Part shown: in pieces, positions 18,510-27,484 of the stretch
Layout of the letters: the number at the start of each line of letters is the position of its first letter
How positions within the stretch are numbered: the first letter of the stretch is position 1
NCBI RefSeq assembly: GCF_900177345.1
Contig: NZ_FWZT01000026.1
Coordinates: forward strand, 42,795 to 106,794
Reading direction: 5' to 3'
Source of the DNA: Pseudobacteriovorax antillogorgiicola
Lineage (GTDB): Bacteria; Bdellovibrionota_B; Oligoflexia; Oligoflexales; Oligoflexaceae
Length of the DNA: 64,000 nucleotides
The notes under the pieces: model-generated
What the model was told of the DNA's origin: nothing
Database searches by the model: none
The model's input: the letters and a program-made list of their open reading frames with translations, nothing else
Program-made: the position numbers and the translations under genes

Positions 18510-19286
18510 CTATTTTTCTAAAGAGAACAAACTAACATTCATTTCATAGACCTCTTCTCGATCTCCAGACTCTAAAAAATCATTGAGGTCTTGTAAAAAG
18601 ACCTGAATTCTCTGCCTCGTCTCAGGAAGTAGCTTTTTATCAATGCAGAACGTAGCCCCCAGTTGAACTTTTTCCTCAAAACTTTGCTTTTCAAGAGACC
18701 GGCTTGCCTTCTCTAAGATATCCTTATGGCGACACCTAGCCGACTCGGATGGAGCACACAAATCGCCAATATTCGACTTAGTTTTCTTAAGAGAGCCGTT
18801 GCTATCCCTAGCAAGAAGCCCTAACCTCACCATACGCTCAATTGCCATCTTAGCTTCAAATTGGGAAATATTTAACTTCTGACTTATGTATGATGGTTGA
18901 GATTCGAAATCTTCTTTAAATGTAAGCTCCAAAATAGCGTAATGATACCACTTTGAAATGACCTTGAAACTGCTTGCTCCTAGAACACTTTGAGGCTCAG
19001 AATGACGTTGCAACTGTCGCTCAATAGATCTTTTGAGGTCTTCGTCGTCATCGATGAGAGCCAGCCTAACCAGATAGAGGAACCTCTCGCGATCCTTAGC
19101 CGACAAGGACAGCTTATCAGAAATGGAATGGGCTTTTGACAATGACAATCGCCTACTGCCTTTAAGAATCCTAGATAGAAATCCTGAGTCGACTCCGAGG
19201 TCCCGCGCGAAACTTCTCATGGAATAGCCTGGACTAGTCTTTTGTCTCAGTTGGAGTTGTTCATCTAGAAAGTCAGCAAATGTCAT
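18510..19286 (-). CDS. TIGR02147-family (DUF4423) putative DNA-binding regulator
   Basis: A 258-residue protein from ATG 19286 (a TTG 12 bases further upstream is possible). The N-terminus MTFADFLDEQLQLRQKTSPG followed by YSMRSFARDLGVDSGFLSRI, LKGSRRLSLSKAHSISDKLS and REFLYL-like residues is the TIGR02147 pattern: a Cro-like helix-turn-helix. The central part contains FKVISKWYHYAILEL and SQKLNISQFEAKMAIERMVR, a second winged-helix-like unit in DUF4423, then LGLLARDSNGSLKKT. These proteins are frequent in Fibrobacter and Bdellovibrio relatives; their targets are unknown. The gene is divergent from the secreted-protein gene at 19496 with a perfect palindrome between them, so it may control that gene or itself. 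Confidence 0.85.
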   Translation of the reverse strand: MTFADFLDEQLQLRQKTSPGYSMRSFARDLGVDSGFLSRILKGSRRLSLSKAHSISDKLSLSAKDRERFLYLVRLALIDDDEDLKRSIERQLQRHSEPQSVLGASSFKVISKWYHYAILELTFKEDFESQPSYISQKLNISQFEAKMAIERMVRLGLLARDSNGSLKKTKSNIGDLCAPSESARCRHKDILEKASRSLEKQSFEEKVQLGATFCIDKKLLPETRQRIQVFLQDLNDFLESGDREEVYEMNVSLFSLEK

Positions 19287-19390
19287 AATTGCACCCAACA
19301 GCCTAAGTGTGGATCTACATTATTATTTACTAGAACCCTAATCAACAACTTATAAAGTTATTGTTCTTCTAACCGCGAATGAATAGGAGT

Positions 19391-19418
19391 AACATTGCTG
19401 CCTCCAGGCAGCAATGTT
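19391..19418. promoter_or_regulatory. Perfect 28-bp palindrome, candidate operator
   Basis: AACATTGCTGCCT (19391-19403) and its exact reverse complement (19406-19418) are separated only by CC. It lies in the 209-bp divergent gap between the TIGR02147 regulator and the secreted-protein gene. The very short centre is unusual for a terminator and fits a dimeric repressor site better, but as RNA it could also form a hairpin. Confidence 0.55.
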
Positions 19419-19495
19419 GATAACAATCGATTCATATATGAAAATACAAAGGATATAAATGTCGATACAAATTTGATCCTATCGTGGAGTTTTTT

Positions 19496-20167
19496 ATGAA
19501 ACTTATTGCATCGAGCATTCTATCTTCAATTTTCATTTTTTCTAGCTCTGTATACTCAGAGACAGAACCGAAAAACAAGGCTCCTGGCTCATTCACCAAT
19601 GGTAGCACAGACCCTTTGGTCCCCATTATCCGTGACCCTCTTGCGCCTCTTTGCCCATCCGACTGTAGCCAAGATCTAGAATTCAGTGCTAGCGGCACCA
19701 TACTATCTGTGAAATTCAATTGGGACAATCGATTCAGCTTGTCTTCTATTGGCAATGGAATGACGTTTGCCGTTGATTCTGGCAGCTCTAGAGGCACTTT
19801 TGCTACAGTCTTCTTGGACATAGAAGAATCTTGCGCCATAGATAGAACGAACTCTTTGACTACGATCGCATCCATGAAAAGACTTGTTCAGAATGAAATA
19901 GATCGGGAAAGCAATATTTTTGGTGAAATCCATGACATTCATATCGACGAAGGGTTTGCTGACAATAAGCTTGGCTTCGCCGCAGACTTCTTCATCGGAG
20001 ACTACCAAAGACGACGAATTATTAAGTACTCCACCGAGCCCAATTCAACAAGCGATCACTGCTACTACATGCAGGTCGATACCATAATTAACGATCCGAT
20101 TGTCCACGGTGGACTAGTTCATGGCCTGATCCACCAGCTCATGGAGTCTGTTAAAATCGAGAATTGA
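19496..20167 (+). CDS. Secreted protein of unknown function
   Basis: A 223-residue protein starting at ATG 19496, seven bases after GGAG. Signal peptide MKLIASSILSSIFIFSSSVYS, then a Pro/Asp-rich stretch with LCPSDCSQDL and a mature domain with three further Cys residues. Strand-like sections (GTILSVKFNW, GMTFAVDSGSSRGTFATVFL, RRRIIKYS and HCYYMQVDTI) suggest a small beta-rich fold. It sits between a divergent TIGR02147 regulator and the end of the minus-strand MACPF/protease cluster. No family recognised. Confidence 0.7.
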   Translation: MKLIASSILSSIFIFSSSVYSETEPKNKAPGSFTNGSTDPLVPIIRDPLAPLCPSDCSQDLEFSASGTILSVKFNWDNRFSLSSIGNGMTFAVDSGSSRGTFATVFLDIEESCAIDRTNSLTTIASMKRLVQNEIDRESNIFGEIHDIHIDEGFADNKLGFAADFFIGDYQRRRIIKYSTEPNSTSDHCYYMQVDTIINDPIVHGGLVHGLIHQLMESVKIEN

Positions 20168-20472
20168 TTGCTCCCTCTTAACCACCATAGCGAGAAAGCC
20201 TATTTCCAACAGAAAAGCCTTTCTAAATGGTACGATGAGATAAACCTATGATACTTGGTTACTCCTAAAAAATACTCGTCACTCTACGTTTTGTACTATC
20301 TCCTCGCATTTTTTAACCAAGCCTTGTCTCATAGATTTTGCTCTCCTTACTAACTTGATAGGGCTTGGGTTTCCAAGCCCATTTATAGCTCCTATTAATA
20401 TACTAATCGAACCTAGAACAGTCACCTACTTCATAGATTCTCATGTAAGCCTTAAATCTCTTCCTCAATAGC
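20168..20472. other. Intergenic region between convergent genes
   Basis: AT-rich sequence without a convincing reading frame. It holds one strong hairpin, listed separately at 20361-20380. Nothing else was recognised. Confidence 0.6.
20361..20380. terminator. Perfect 8-bp hairpin after the MACPF/protease cluster
   Basis: GGGCTTGG (20361-20368) pairs with CCAAGCCC (20373-20380) around a four-base loop, 93 bases beyond the stop of the last cluster gene. There is no T-run on the minus strand; on the plus strand ATTTAT follows. It could act for both convergent transcripts. Confidence 0.45.
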
Positions 20473-22274
20473 CTAGTCATACAGCTCGACCGCCGGTAGC
20501 ATGGGTAGCCATTCTACTTGGTTTGAATCTTCATAGTAGACTGGGGCAAATCTAAGCTCCCAATAGCGCTCAAACTGAAGACGTGCGATCTTACCTAAAC
20601 TAATCAAGCGATCAGCTTCCTCTACTACAGCTTCATCATAAGTGAATACTTTTGTAGCAGTAGGAAATCTCGACTGCACTTCATCGAGATTTAGAAGGTT
20701 AGCATAGGCCTTAATATATTGAAGGGGAAGACTATAGATAGCAGACAGGCTCGTGACGTTATTGTGATGTAAGTCTAAAGTCTTTAAGCGATCAAGCTCA
20801 CCTAAAGCAAATACTTGACTTACCCCGTTTCGACTCATATCGAGTTCTTCTAGCCTTGAAAGGTAGCGAAGCGGGTATATATTAGATATCTGGTTATCGG
20901 AAATATCCAGACTTCGAATTTTTGGAAGATAACGCAGAAAATTCACATCGTCTAGTTTTAAGTCTTTCAAGCTCAGGCTATAGACCGACTCAGCGTTTCG
21001 ATATAAATCAAGGCAGCTACTATGAGATGTACCAGCAAATATTTTAGAAAATGCTCCCTCGTACCCTAACGCGACTCGATTGATGCAGTCTTGATAGAGG
21101 TTTCTTTCCACATTAACACTGCTATCCTGTATTAAGATCAATTGACTGTTGGTATTGCTCTCTACTGTGAGACAAATATTTGGATTTATCTCGCAAGACT
21201 TGACTGCTTCCTTAAGAACAAGAACATTTTGTATAACATCTTCTTGAACGTTGCGCAGATCTCGTAGCTGGTCGGGAGGAACGTCCTTCCGCACTATCAA
21301 TTCCTCCAATCGATCCTGAAAACCCTGTTGTCTCACTAGCTTTGACAGAAGTGCCTCGTGGGCAAACTTATTCGCTCCCGTTAGGATAGGGTTGGGAGAT
21401 TTGATTAGGTCACGAAATCCTCGTTCTTCGTAAGGTGCCGTTATGTATGTGAGTGGTGAATGATCCAATTGCTCGCGAAACCTGCCATCAGCAGTCGCAT
21501 AGTCGAACAAACGATCGATGATATCGTGACACTTGTCGATTTCATCCAGGCTACAATTTGTGCTCTGCGCATCTTGTAGAATAGCGTCCAACTGTGAGGG
21601 ATCACCACCTACTTGAAAAGCGTCGATATTGATCCGTGTATTCTGCTTTTCTTCTCGTGTCAGCTTGGTAAATGTTTTGGTTTTCTTGAAGCCTAAGACC
21701 TTGAACTCAATCTTCGTTTCAATACGATTTTGGATCTCCTTATCATAGAAATCAAAGTCAACTAATATATAGATCTTGCCACCATGAACAATCTGATCAA
21801 TGTATTCTTGCCCACAATTCTCTTTGGCCAAGTTTTCATCTTGGATGACAACCATCTCTTGTCCTAGTGGCGAATATCTAGGATTACTAAGTTTTTCGAC
21901 CCTAGTCTGAAAGTTTGCTTGATAGACCAATCGCTTGGAAAGGTTTCTTTCGGTAAGCAGACTTGCTACTTTACTAGTTACCTTAGCACTAGCGAGGAAC
22001 ACATTGATGCCTCCACTAAAAGTAGCAGCAATATCCTCGTTCAATTCAGATTCGGTCAAAGTTTTTTCGAGTCGGATCAAGCTGTTTGATTGATTAAAGC
22101 TTTGATGATCGCCCTCAATACAAGTATTGCGGAATTCGCCTGATGTGGGAAAATAGCCTTTTCCAAGACTGTAAGACTGACCTATCTTTGCAGCAATGAC
22201 AGACGCAAGGCCAGATTGAGAAGTGATTAAAAAAAAACGATCGTATTCAGTAAATATAGAGACCTTCTGGACAT
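20473..22274 (-). CDS. MACPF-like/LRR secreted protein, interrupted by a frameshift in a T9 tract
   Basis: Third MACPF-like/LRR paralogue of the cluster. The long frame opens only at TTG 22080, but the conserved N-terminus continues upstream in frame (GQSYSLGKGYFPTSGEFRNT then CIEG, aligning with LLGQGYDSHREQFNAEC of the 22331 paralogue) back to a nine-T run at 22229-22237. The ATG at 22274, after AAGGGG, opens MSRRSLYLLNTIVFF and hits TAA just past that run. One extra T, or a -1 slip, joins them into a 600-residue protein with a normal signal peptide. Downstream are CGQEYIDQIVHGG, a degenerate MACPF signature, DAFQVGGD, three or four 22-residue LRRs (LPKIRSLDISDNQISNIYPL), and the shared tail FAPVYY. 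Confidence 0.75.
22229..22237 (-). repeat. Nine-T homopolymer at a frameshift (possible phase-variation tract)
   Basis: A run of nine T on the coding (minus) strand within the signal-peptide codons of the downstream MACPF-like/LRR gene. With nine T the frame terminates at once; ten or seven T would restore a 600-codon gene. Homopolymers of this kind are classic slipped-strand mispairing sites and also frequent sequencing errors. Confidence 0.7.
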
Positions 22275-22291
22275 ACCAAACCCCCCTTATG

Positions 22292-22326
22292 TTTAGCTTG
22301 GAAGCCTATCTGGCTTCCAAGCTAAA
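22292..22326 (-). terminator. Perfect 15-bp hairpin between two MACPF-like/LRR genes
   Basis: TTTAGCTTGGAAGCC (22292-22306) and its exact complement (22312-22326) enclose TATCT. The hairpin starts four bases after the stop of the upstream gene (22331) and ends 17 bases before the ATG of the next (22274). There is no T-run, so it may be a partial terminator, an RNA-stabilising element or a site limiting expression of the last gene. Confidence 0.6.
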
Positions 22327-22330
22327 TGGA

Positions 22331-24238
22331 TTAGTAAAAGCTTTCTAAGGCGATACAGTTCACCCAGCCATCGATACCAGAATCGCGGCGTTGGGGAGCA
22401 TTGTATAGCGGCGCAAATCCAGCTGTTTCATAGAATCGATGCTGTACTGCTGGAACGAGCCCTTGAGCAAGAGCCCAATCTCTTTCCTGCTTACAGATAG
22501 AATCCAGACTTGGGTAGAATACTTCTAAATTGAGTGGTTCAATCGGACTCCAGTCGAGTATCTCGTTTTTGTTAAACTGAATGCGTAGCTCCTTCAAGCT
22601 TTGCATATTTCGCAGTGGCTCGACTTCATAGATGCGGTTGTAGGCTACATCTAGGATTCTCAGTTTGTTCAAGCTAGAGATTGGCGACAAGCTAGAGATA
22701 TTGTTCTTTCTTACTTTCAAGACCTCCAAATCAGGCAAGCTAGCCAGTGGAGTCAAATTGGAGATCGAGTTCTCTGAAAGATCCAAGTACCGAAGTTGAG
22801 GTAGGCGACGTAGTGGTCGCAAATCTGTAATCCCTTTATTGACCAGTTCAATCACCTGCTCTACTTGAAGGTCGCTATCGATATCTTGACAATCAGCCTC
22901 TGGGTCAGCGAAAAGCAGCTCCTTGATCGCATCCACCGTTTTTGAAGTCCGTGCGCTAAGGTCCTTGATCTGGCAATAGTCAAAGAAGACCAGCGTCTTA
23001 TCAAGCGTGTTGGGGTCATACGCTTCTAAAGTCAACGCTTCTTCAGCGGCAACACAGAGGAGCGGGGTATCGTAGCAGGTTTCTGCCACGCGGATCATCT
23101 TTGCGATGTTTCGTCGCAAGATATCGTCTGTAGCAACAATTGCTTGCCGCTCATCATCAAGCAAACGCATTGCTAGAAGCTTAGTTGCGCGACGACGATG
23201 ATTGCTCATGGTCTGGTAACGTTGCGCTAGACGATCGCGAGCCTCGACAATCTCCGCCTGAATCACTGGACCTGGATTCGGGTAGAGCTGGCGTAGCCCA
23301 CCATTGTAGTAACTTTTAGTTCGATATCCAAGGAAAGCAGCGCCATTCGGTGAATTCGGCTCATAGCTCAAATCGTCGATTTGTTTCGGATAAGTGTCCG
23401 TTGCATAGTCAATCAAGTCCTTGAGAGTCTGCTTACAAGCTGTCGGGTTCTCTAGATCGCAATCAATAATAGATGCTTCGCCGGTCTGGGGGTTCCTAAA
23501 CGCTTCCGGAAGATCTTGTACACGACCACCAATCTGCAAGGCTGTGATGGTAATGGAAACGTTATTTTTGAAGTAATCAGACGCTACTTGAGCAGCACCT
23601 TCGACTTCGAATAAGCTCAAATAGCTGAGTTTAATCGATGCTTCGAAGGCCGACTTAGCCTCAACCGATGAGAACTCAAACTTAACATTGATAAGCAGCT
23701 GACTTCCAAGATCAACACCATAGACGAAATCATCTCCACACGTTGCTCGAATGATCTCTTGATCGAGGGTATTTGCTGCATCAATAGCTCTATCGGTAAG
23801 CTGAGGGTTTACCATCAGAGCAGTCTTTCCTCTGGCCATACTCGCAAAGATAAGGGACTGGCTTAAGTCACTTGAAGCAGCTTCAGTCGCAAATTTAGCT
23901 GCCCCGCTGGCGTTAAATGCACCATAGCTAAACTTTCCAGCAACTTGAACCTCAAGAAGATCCTTCATTTCCTCGTAGGACAACGACCTTTGGAACCGAA
24001 CCTCAGACCGCTGCTCCCCTGAGTAAACAACTGGGTTCTGTGGATTACCAGATGTCACACATTCTGCATTGAACTGCTCTCGATGGGAGTCGTAACCCTG
24101 ACCAAGAAGGGCAACTCCTACCCCTGGCGATACAATCGCCTTTGTCTGAGATGATTCATTCATTTTACCGCAGGAAACCGCTGTTGAGAGAAGCGGCACA
24201 CTGGCGAGTAGCCCTAACTTCTTTGCCATCGTATTCAT
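22331..24238 (-). CDS. MACPF-like/LRR lipoprotein
   Basis: A 635-residue lipoprotein starting at ATG 24238, six bases after GAGG (an ATG 12 bases upstream lacks a ribosome site). Lipobox ending AVSC, Cys near residue 23. The N-terminal region carries LLGQGYDSHREQFNAEC, like the entry strand of bacterial MACPF proteins, then CGDDFVYGVDLGS (about 167-179), a degenerate form of the MACPF signature [YW]-G-[TS]-H-[FY]-x6-G-G with the aromatic-x6-G spacing kept. ITALQIGGRVQDLPEAF follows. Residues about 455-555 are internalin-like LRRs (LPQLRYLDLSENSISNLTPL), and the tail is FAPLY then GWVNC. MACPF proteins form membrane pores; the fold assignment here is inference from motifs shared by three paralogues. 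Confidence 0.72.
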   Translation of the reverse strand: MNTMAKKLGLLASVPLLSTAVSCGKMNESSQTKAIVSPGVGVALLGQGYDSHREQFNAECVTSGNPQNPVVYSGEQRSEVRFQRSLSYEEMKDLLEVQVAGKFSYGAFNASGAAKFATEAASSDLSQSLIFASMARGKTALMVNPQLTDRAIDAANTLDQEIIRATCGDDFVYGVDLGSQLLINVKFEFSSVEAKSAFEASIKLSYLSLFEVEGAAQVASDYFKNNVSITITALQIGGRVQDLPEAFRNPQTGEASIIDCDLENPTACKQTLKDLIDYATDTYPKQIDDLSYEPNSPNGAAFLGYRTKSYYNGGLRQLYPNPGPVIQAEIVEARDRLAQRYQTMSNHRRRATKLLAMRLLDDERQAIVATDDILRRNIAKMIRVAETCYDTPLLCVAAEEALTLEAYDPNTLDKTLVFFDYCQIKDLSARTSKTVDAIKELLFADPEADCQDIDSDLQVEQVIELVNKGITDLRPLRRLPQLRYLDLSENSISNLTPLASLPDLEVLKVRKNNISSLSPISSLNKLRILDVAYNRIYEVEPLRNMQSLKELRIQFNKNEILDWSPIEPLNLEVFYPSLDSICKQERDWALAQGLVPAVQHRFYETAGFAPLYNAPQRRDSGIDGWVNCIALESFY

Positions 24239-24258
24239 TATGAACCTCATAATTGGTG

Positions 24259-25503
24259 TTATCTATATCGCAATTTGAACTTCTTTACTTCCCGATCTTT
24301 ATCCAAGAGACAATCCCAGAAACAACGATAGGAAATTTGAGCACTCCAATTTCCCTTGTAGAAGTTTCCACTGATATCCTCCCAATCAAAATCGCCCTTT
24401 TCGTACTCCTTGTAGAAAACTTCATTGCCGTCGTTGTCGAAGATCCGAATGGATACTGGGTCATCCACTTTGAGGCTCATTTGAATCTCACTAGGATTCC
24501 GATCGATGTAAAATGGGAGCGTATAGGGCTCATCCTTTTTGACGATCTTAGTCGAAAACGCAATCCCTCGCTCAGTCCATGTATCTGGATCGGGCTCCGG
24601 ATCTGGATCTCCACCAGAGTTGCCATCATCTGGATCGCCATCGTCACCTCCGCCTATATCTGGATCCTCTGAACCATCCTTAACTTTAGCTAGCTCAGTC
24701 ATGAGCCATGCTGATGCGTCCGGACGAAATAGATTGACGTAAAGTGAACCATCTGTATCGCTACAGTAAAATGAATCTTCGCTGTACTTGCGAGACGCGA
24801 TCCCAGCAATGCGTACTTTATTATCGAACCTGACAAAAAGAGGCCCACCGCTGTCCCCTGAGCAAGCATGGGAATCGTATGAACCAACATGCAACTCACG
24901 ATCATTGAGGCTATTGGAACGAAGATCAACACCTACAAACTGGAGCTGGCCACGTTGTGGATCTGTAGGTGCATAGTTAGTGGAATCTCCATAACCCAAG
25001 ATTTCCAAATCCCTAGAATTTAGAGTAGCGCGCTTTGCGTCTGCATCACTGGGATCTGCAATTTTTACTGGATTACTATTCATATCCCGATCTAGACGAA
25101 TCAATGCCAGATCGTAGCCACTTGCGCCGCTTCGATAGTTATAGGAAAACTCGTATGGAAGCGAATAGCCATCTATCTGATAGTTTTGCCCATACCTATC
25201 TTGAACGAGGTAATCGTCTTTTGAACCTGTCCATTGGCAACGCTTGGGAGCATTTTCATATTTGCCGCAACTAGCAACACAATGGGCTGCTGTAAGAACT
25301 ACATTTTTCTCGACTAAAACACCTGTACACGTCAGGTAGTTTTGAAAGTAGATCCGAACCGTAGCACTAAAGCGATTCGTTCCGCTTTGACCGACCTGAC
25401 CTCCGAAGATGCCAAGATCAGACTTTGGAGTGGATTGACCACATCCACCAATCATCGCTAGAAACGCACCGAGACATAGACCCTGAATGGAACGCTGTAT
25501 CAT
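24259..25503 (-). CDS. Trypsin-like serine protease lipoprotein with C-terminal domain
   Basis: A 414-residue S1-family protease anchored as a lipoprotein (lipobox MIGGC, Cys21). Catalytic triad complete: His74 in LTAAHC, Asp131 in YDLALIRLD, Ser218 in CSGDSGGP. Residues about 275-307 are a low-complexity Asp/Gly/Pro linker, and the last 100 residues (FYIDRNPSEIQMSLKVDDPV, SIRIFDNDGNEVFY) read as a beta-sandwich like bacterial pre-peptidase C-terminal domains. Expected at the outer membrane or cell surface. Twenty bases upstream of the MACPF-like/LRR lipoprotein gene, so co-expressed with it. Substrate unknown; neighbouring LRR proteins are candidates. Confidence 0.92.
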   Translation of the reverse strand: MIQRSIQGLCLGAFLAMIGGCGQSTPKSDLGIFGGQVGQSGTNRFSATVRIYFQNYLTCTGVLVEKNVVLTAAHCVASCGKYENAPKRCQWTGSKDDYLVQDRYGQNYQIDGYSLPYEFSYNYRSGASGYDLALIRLDRDMNSNPVKIADPSDADAKRATLNSRDLEILGYGDSTNYAPTDPQRGQLQFVGVDLRSNSLNDRELHVGSYDSHACSGDSGGPLFVRFDNKVRIAGIASRKYSEDSFYCSDTDGSLYVNLFRPDASAWLMTELAKVKDGSEDPDIGGGDDGDPDDGNSGGDPDPEPDPDTWTERGIAFSTKIVKKDEPYTLPFYIDRNPSEIQMSLKVDDPVSIRIFDNDGNEVFYKEYEKGDFDWEDISGNFYKGNWSAQISYRCFWDCLLDKDREVKKFKLRYR

Positions 25504-25553
25504 GTTTTCCCCCTTGAAAGAGGAGGCAACCCTCCTCTAAAAAAATACTCGAC

Positions 25554-26492
25554 TTAATCAAGTAGATTCGGCTCAATAATACTTCGTCCTAAAGTACGAT
25601 TGTAGTCGCGAATCGTGCCATCTTGATAGCGAGCAGATCCGTTAAGGAACCCTTGAGCAACAACCACATTAGATTCTGCTGCGTGACCTTTGGGAGCTAC
25701 ATTATAGACTCTTCCAAAGTAAGATTTGTTTTCAACTGAGACGATCTTATCTTTTTCGCCAGTATCACGTACGAGATAGTCACCTTCCTTAAGTTCGAAT
25801 GCGAACTTAATAAAGCCCTTCTCGTCAACCAGTGGATGCTCTGTGGTCACCGTAATGTCATTGCCACTTTCTGTTTCAAAGTGAATCACGGGGTGCTCTG
25901 CATCGTAGCGATCCTTCGTGAAGTATGAAATATTTCGGTTTTCATACTCCAAAGACTCAAAGGTAGCGTCAGGAGTTAGGGTGATTACAGAGCTATAGTC
26001 ACCAGCGATTGCATCTTCGATGTTTGAATATCCGTCTTGGAAAAGGACCACTTGATTTTTGGTGTAGCAACCCGTTCGGCAGATCGCTAGCCAGAATACG
26101 TTTTCAGGCTTGTTACAGCTGCTCAAGTTGGGAATCCAAACTGGAAAGCCGTCATTTGGCTTGTTTTCACCAAAAGTCGGATAAGCCATCTTACCGTTAG
26201 GAAATGGTACCCATGCCCAAGTATCTTCGTCCAAGTAATGGGTGAAGAGTCGGTTGGCACTTTTCTCAATGTGCCCGCAATTCAATGCCCATTCAACACG
26301 CTTTTGAGCTTGATCAAAATTTAGCCAATCCTTCTCTCTCTCTTCGCCAGCTTCGTTCCCGGGACATCTAGCTTCTACGATGGCACCTGTAGAGCCGCCT
26401 AGGAGAGGCTTCTTTTGCCCCGCAAAACCCATTCCTGAGATTGCACTCGCTAATAGAACCACGCCTGCTTTGAATTTTCGTTCGCTTGTCAT
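25554..26492 (-). CDS. Secreted Hint (hedgehog/intein)-domain protein
   Basis: A 312-residue exported protein (signal peptide to about FAGQ, residue 26) whose C-terminal half is a Hint domain. The presumed self-splicing/cleaving Cys is Cys142 in GCYTKNQVVLFQDG; IEDAIAGD follows as in Hint block A, TTEHPLVDEKG (216-226) is the block B Thr-x-x-His region, then LKEGDYLVRDTGE and RVYNVAPKG leading to VVVAQGFLNGS near the end. Hint domains cleave their own backbone, releasing or modifying the N-terminal part; here that would free residues about 27-141, a Cys/Trp-rich unknown domain. ATG follows GGAGGA. Its place among proteases and pore-former candidates suggests processing at the cell surface, which is inference. 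Confidence 0.85.
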   Translation of the reverse strand: MTSERKFKAGVVLLASAISGMGFAGQKKPLLGGSTGAIVEARCPGNEAGEEREKDWLNFDQAQKRVEWALNCGHIEKSANRLFTHYLDEDTWAWVPFPNGKMAYPTFGENKPNDGFPVWIPNLSSCNKPENVFWLAICRTGCYTKNQVVLFQDGYSNIEDAIAGDYSSVITLTPDATFESLEYENRNISYFTKDRYDAEHPVIHFETESGNDITVTTEHPLVDEKGFIKFAFELKEGDYLVRDTGEKDKIVSVENKSYFGRVYNVAPKGHAAESNVVVAQGFLNGSARYQDGTIRDYNRTLGRSIIEPNLLD

Positions 26493-26601
26493 TGGAAAAA
26501 ATCCTCCATCATATGTTTCTATATAAAAGAGTCTGGCGGAGGATGTTTTCTTGCAAAAAAATTTGAGAATGGAAGATTTTTTTAGGGTATGAACGAAAGA
26601 G

Positions 26602-26626
26602 GTGGCTCACTTAAGGTATGAGCCAC
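26602..26626. terminator. 8-bp hairpin with T-run on plus strand
   Basis: GTGGCTCA (26602-26609) pairs with TGAGCCAC (26619-26626). TTTTT follows on the plus strand and AAAAA precedes it on the minus strand. It begins 10 bases after the stop of the minus-strand protease gene at 26636, so it probably ends or attenuates that transcript before the Hint gene. Confidence 0.55.
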
Positions 26627-26635
26627 TTTTTAATC

Positions 26636-27484
26636 TTAAATCTTGGAAATTGCTTGCTCTAACCAATCACTAACAATTGGACTCATTAGATTAGTATACA
26701 GGCTTCCATCTGTAACAGCGCAGATGCTTGGGTAGTCTAGATTGAAAAGTCGCGATGAAATACCCACGACAACAGGCCCATCTTCAGTTTGGACAATGGC
26801 TGGGCCACCGCTATCACCAGCGCATGCATGGTGAGCTTGCAACGCACCTATGTGTATTTCTTCGTCATTGAAGCTATAAAATCCACGAAAAGACATCATC
26901 CCGCGGCGTAGTTGGCCAATGCTACCTTGCCTCCCATTTGACCCGTAGCCTAAAGCTTCAAGACTTCCTAACTGAGATCGGAAACGTCCTTGATTCGCTT
27001 TCAGCAAGGTATCTATCGTGGAGTCACCTTTCTTCGCGTATGCCCAGAAACCGCCTTCATAGGTACGGTCCACTTGAATCAATGCTAGATCGAATCCCGC
27101 TAGAGTGATGTTGTTCCTCATTTTCACCCGTTCAGGAAACTGGACATTTACCACCTGATAAGTCCCACCGGCACCGCTTACGGTCATTTCTGAAAGATCC
27201 GCTTGTAGTTCGCATTGGATGTCACTATTGATCTGCTGACCAATGGTAAGGCCTACACAGGTACTAACACAGTGCGCTGCCGTCAGAAAAAGATCATCCG
27301 CAATCGCAACTGCCGAACAGAGCGAACGATCCAAACGCGCCACAGGGCTATAGTCTTCAGGATTTACATCCTCGCCCTTAAAAATATCGATTTTGCTTGT
27401 GGCCTTGGAGTTTTCGTTGCTGCAAGAAGACAAGGGCTGAATCGCAAACAAAACAAAACTTGCTTTTAGGAAAGACTTAATCAT
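26636..27484 (-). CDS. Trypsin-like serine protease lipoprotein
   Basis: A 282-residue S1-family protease with lipobox LSSC (Cys21). Triad complete: His71 in LTAAHC, Asp132 in FDLALIQVD, Ser225 in CAGDSGGP. Length is a bare protease domain. The N-terminal activation region is not the classical IVGG; IDIFKGEDV lies there instead. The gene overlaps the stop of the upstream pseudo-protease gene by four bases (27481-27484), so the two are translationally coupled. An outer-membrane or surface location is expected. Confidence 0.92.
   Translation of the reverse strand: MIKSFLKASFVLFAIQPLSSCSNENSKATSKIDIFKGEDVNPEDYSPVARLDRSLCSAVAIADDLFLTAAHCVSTCVGLTIGQQINSDIQCELQADLSEMTVSGAGGTYQVVNVQFPERVKMRNNITLAGFDLALIQVDRTYEGGFWAYAKKGDSTIDTLLKANQGRFRSQLGSLEALGYGSNGRQGSIGQLRRGMMSFRGFYSFNDEEIHIGALQAHHACAGDSGGPAIVQTEDGPVVVGISSRLFNLDYPSICAVTDGSLYTNLMSPIVSDWLEQAISKI

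Noticed and set aside
24539..24690. Repeated TCTGGATC-like units resembling a tandem repeat
   Set aside because: They encode the Asp/Gly/Pro linker of the protease lipoprotein; a codon-level low-complexity effect, not a mobile or regulatory repeat.
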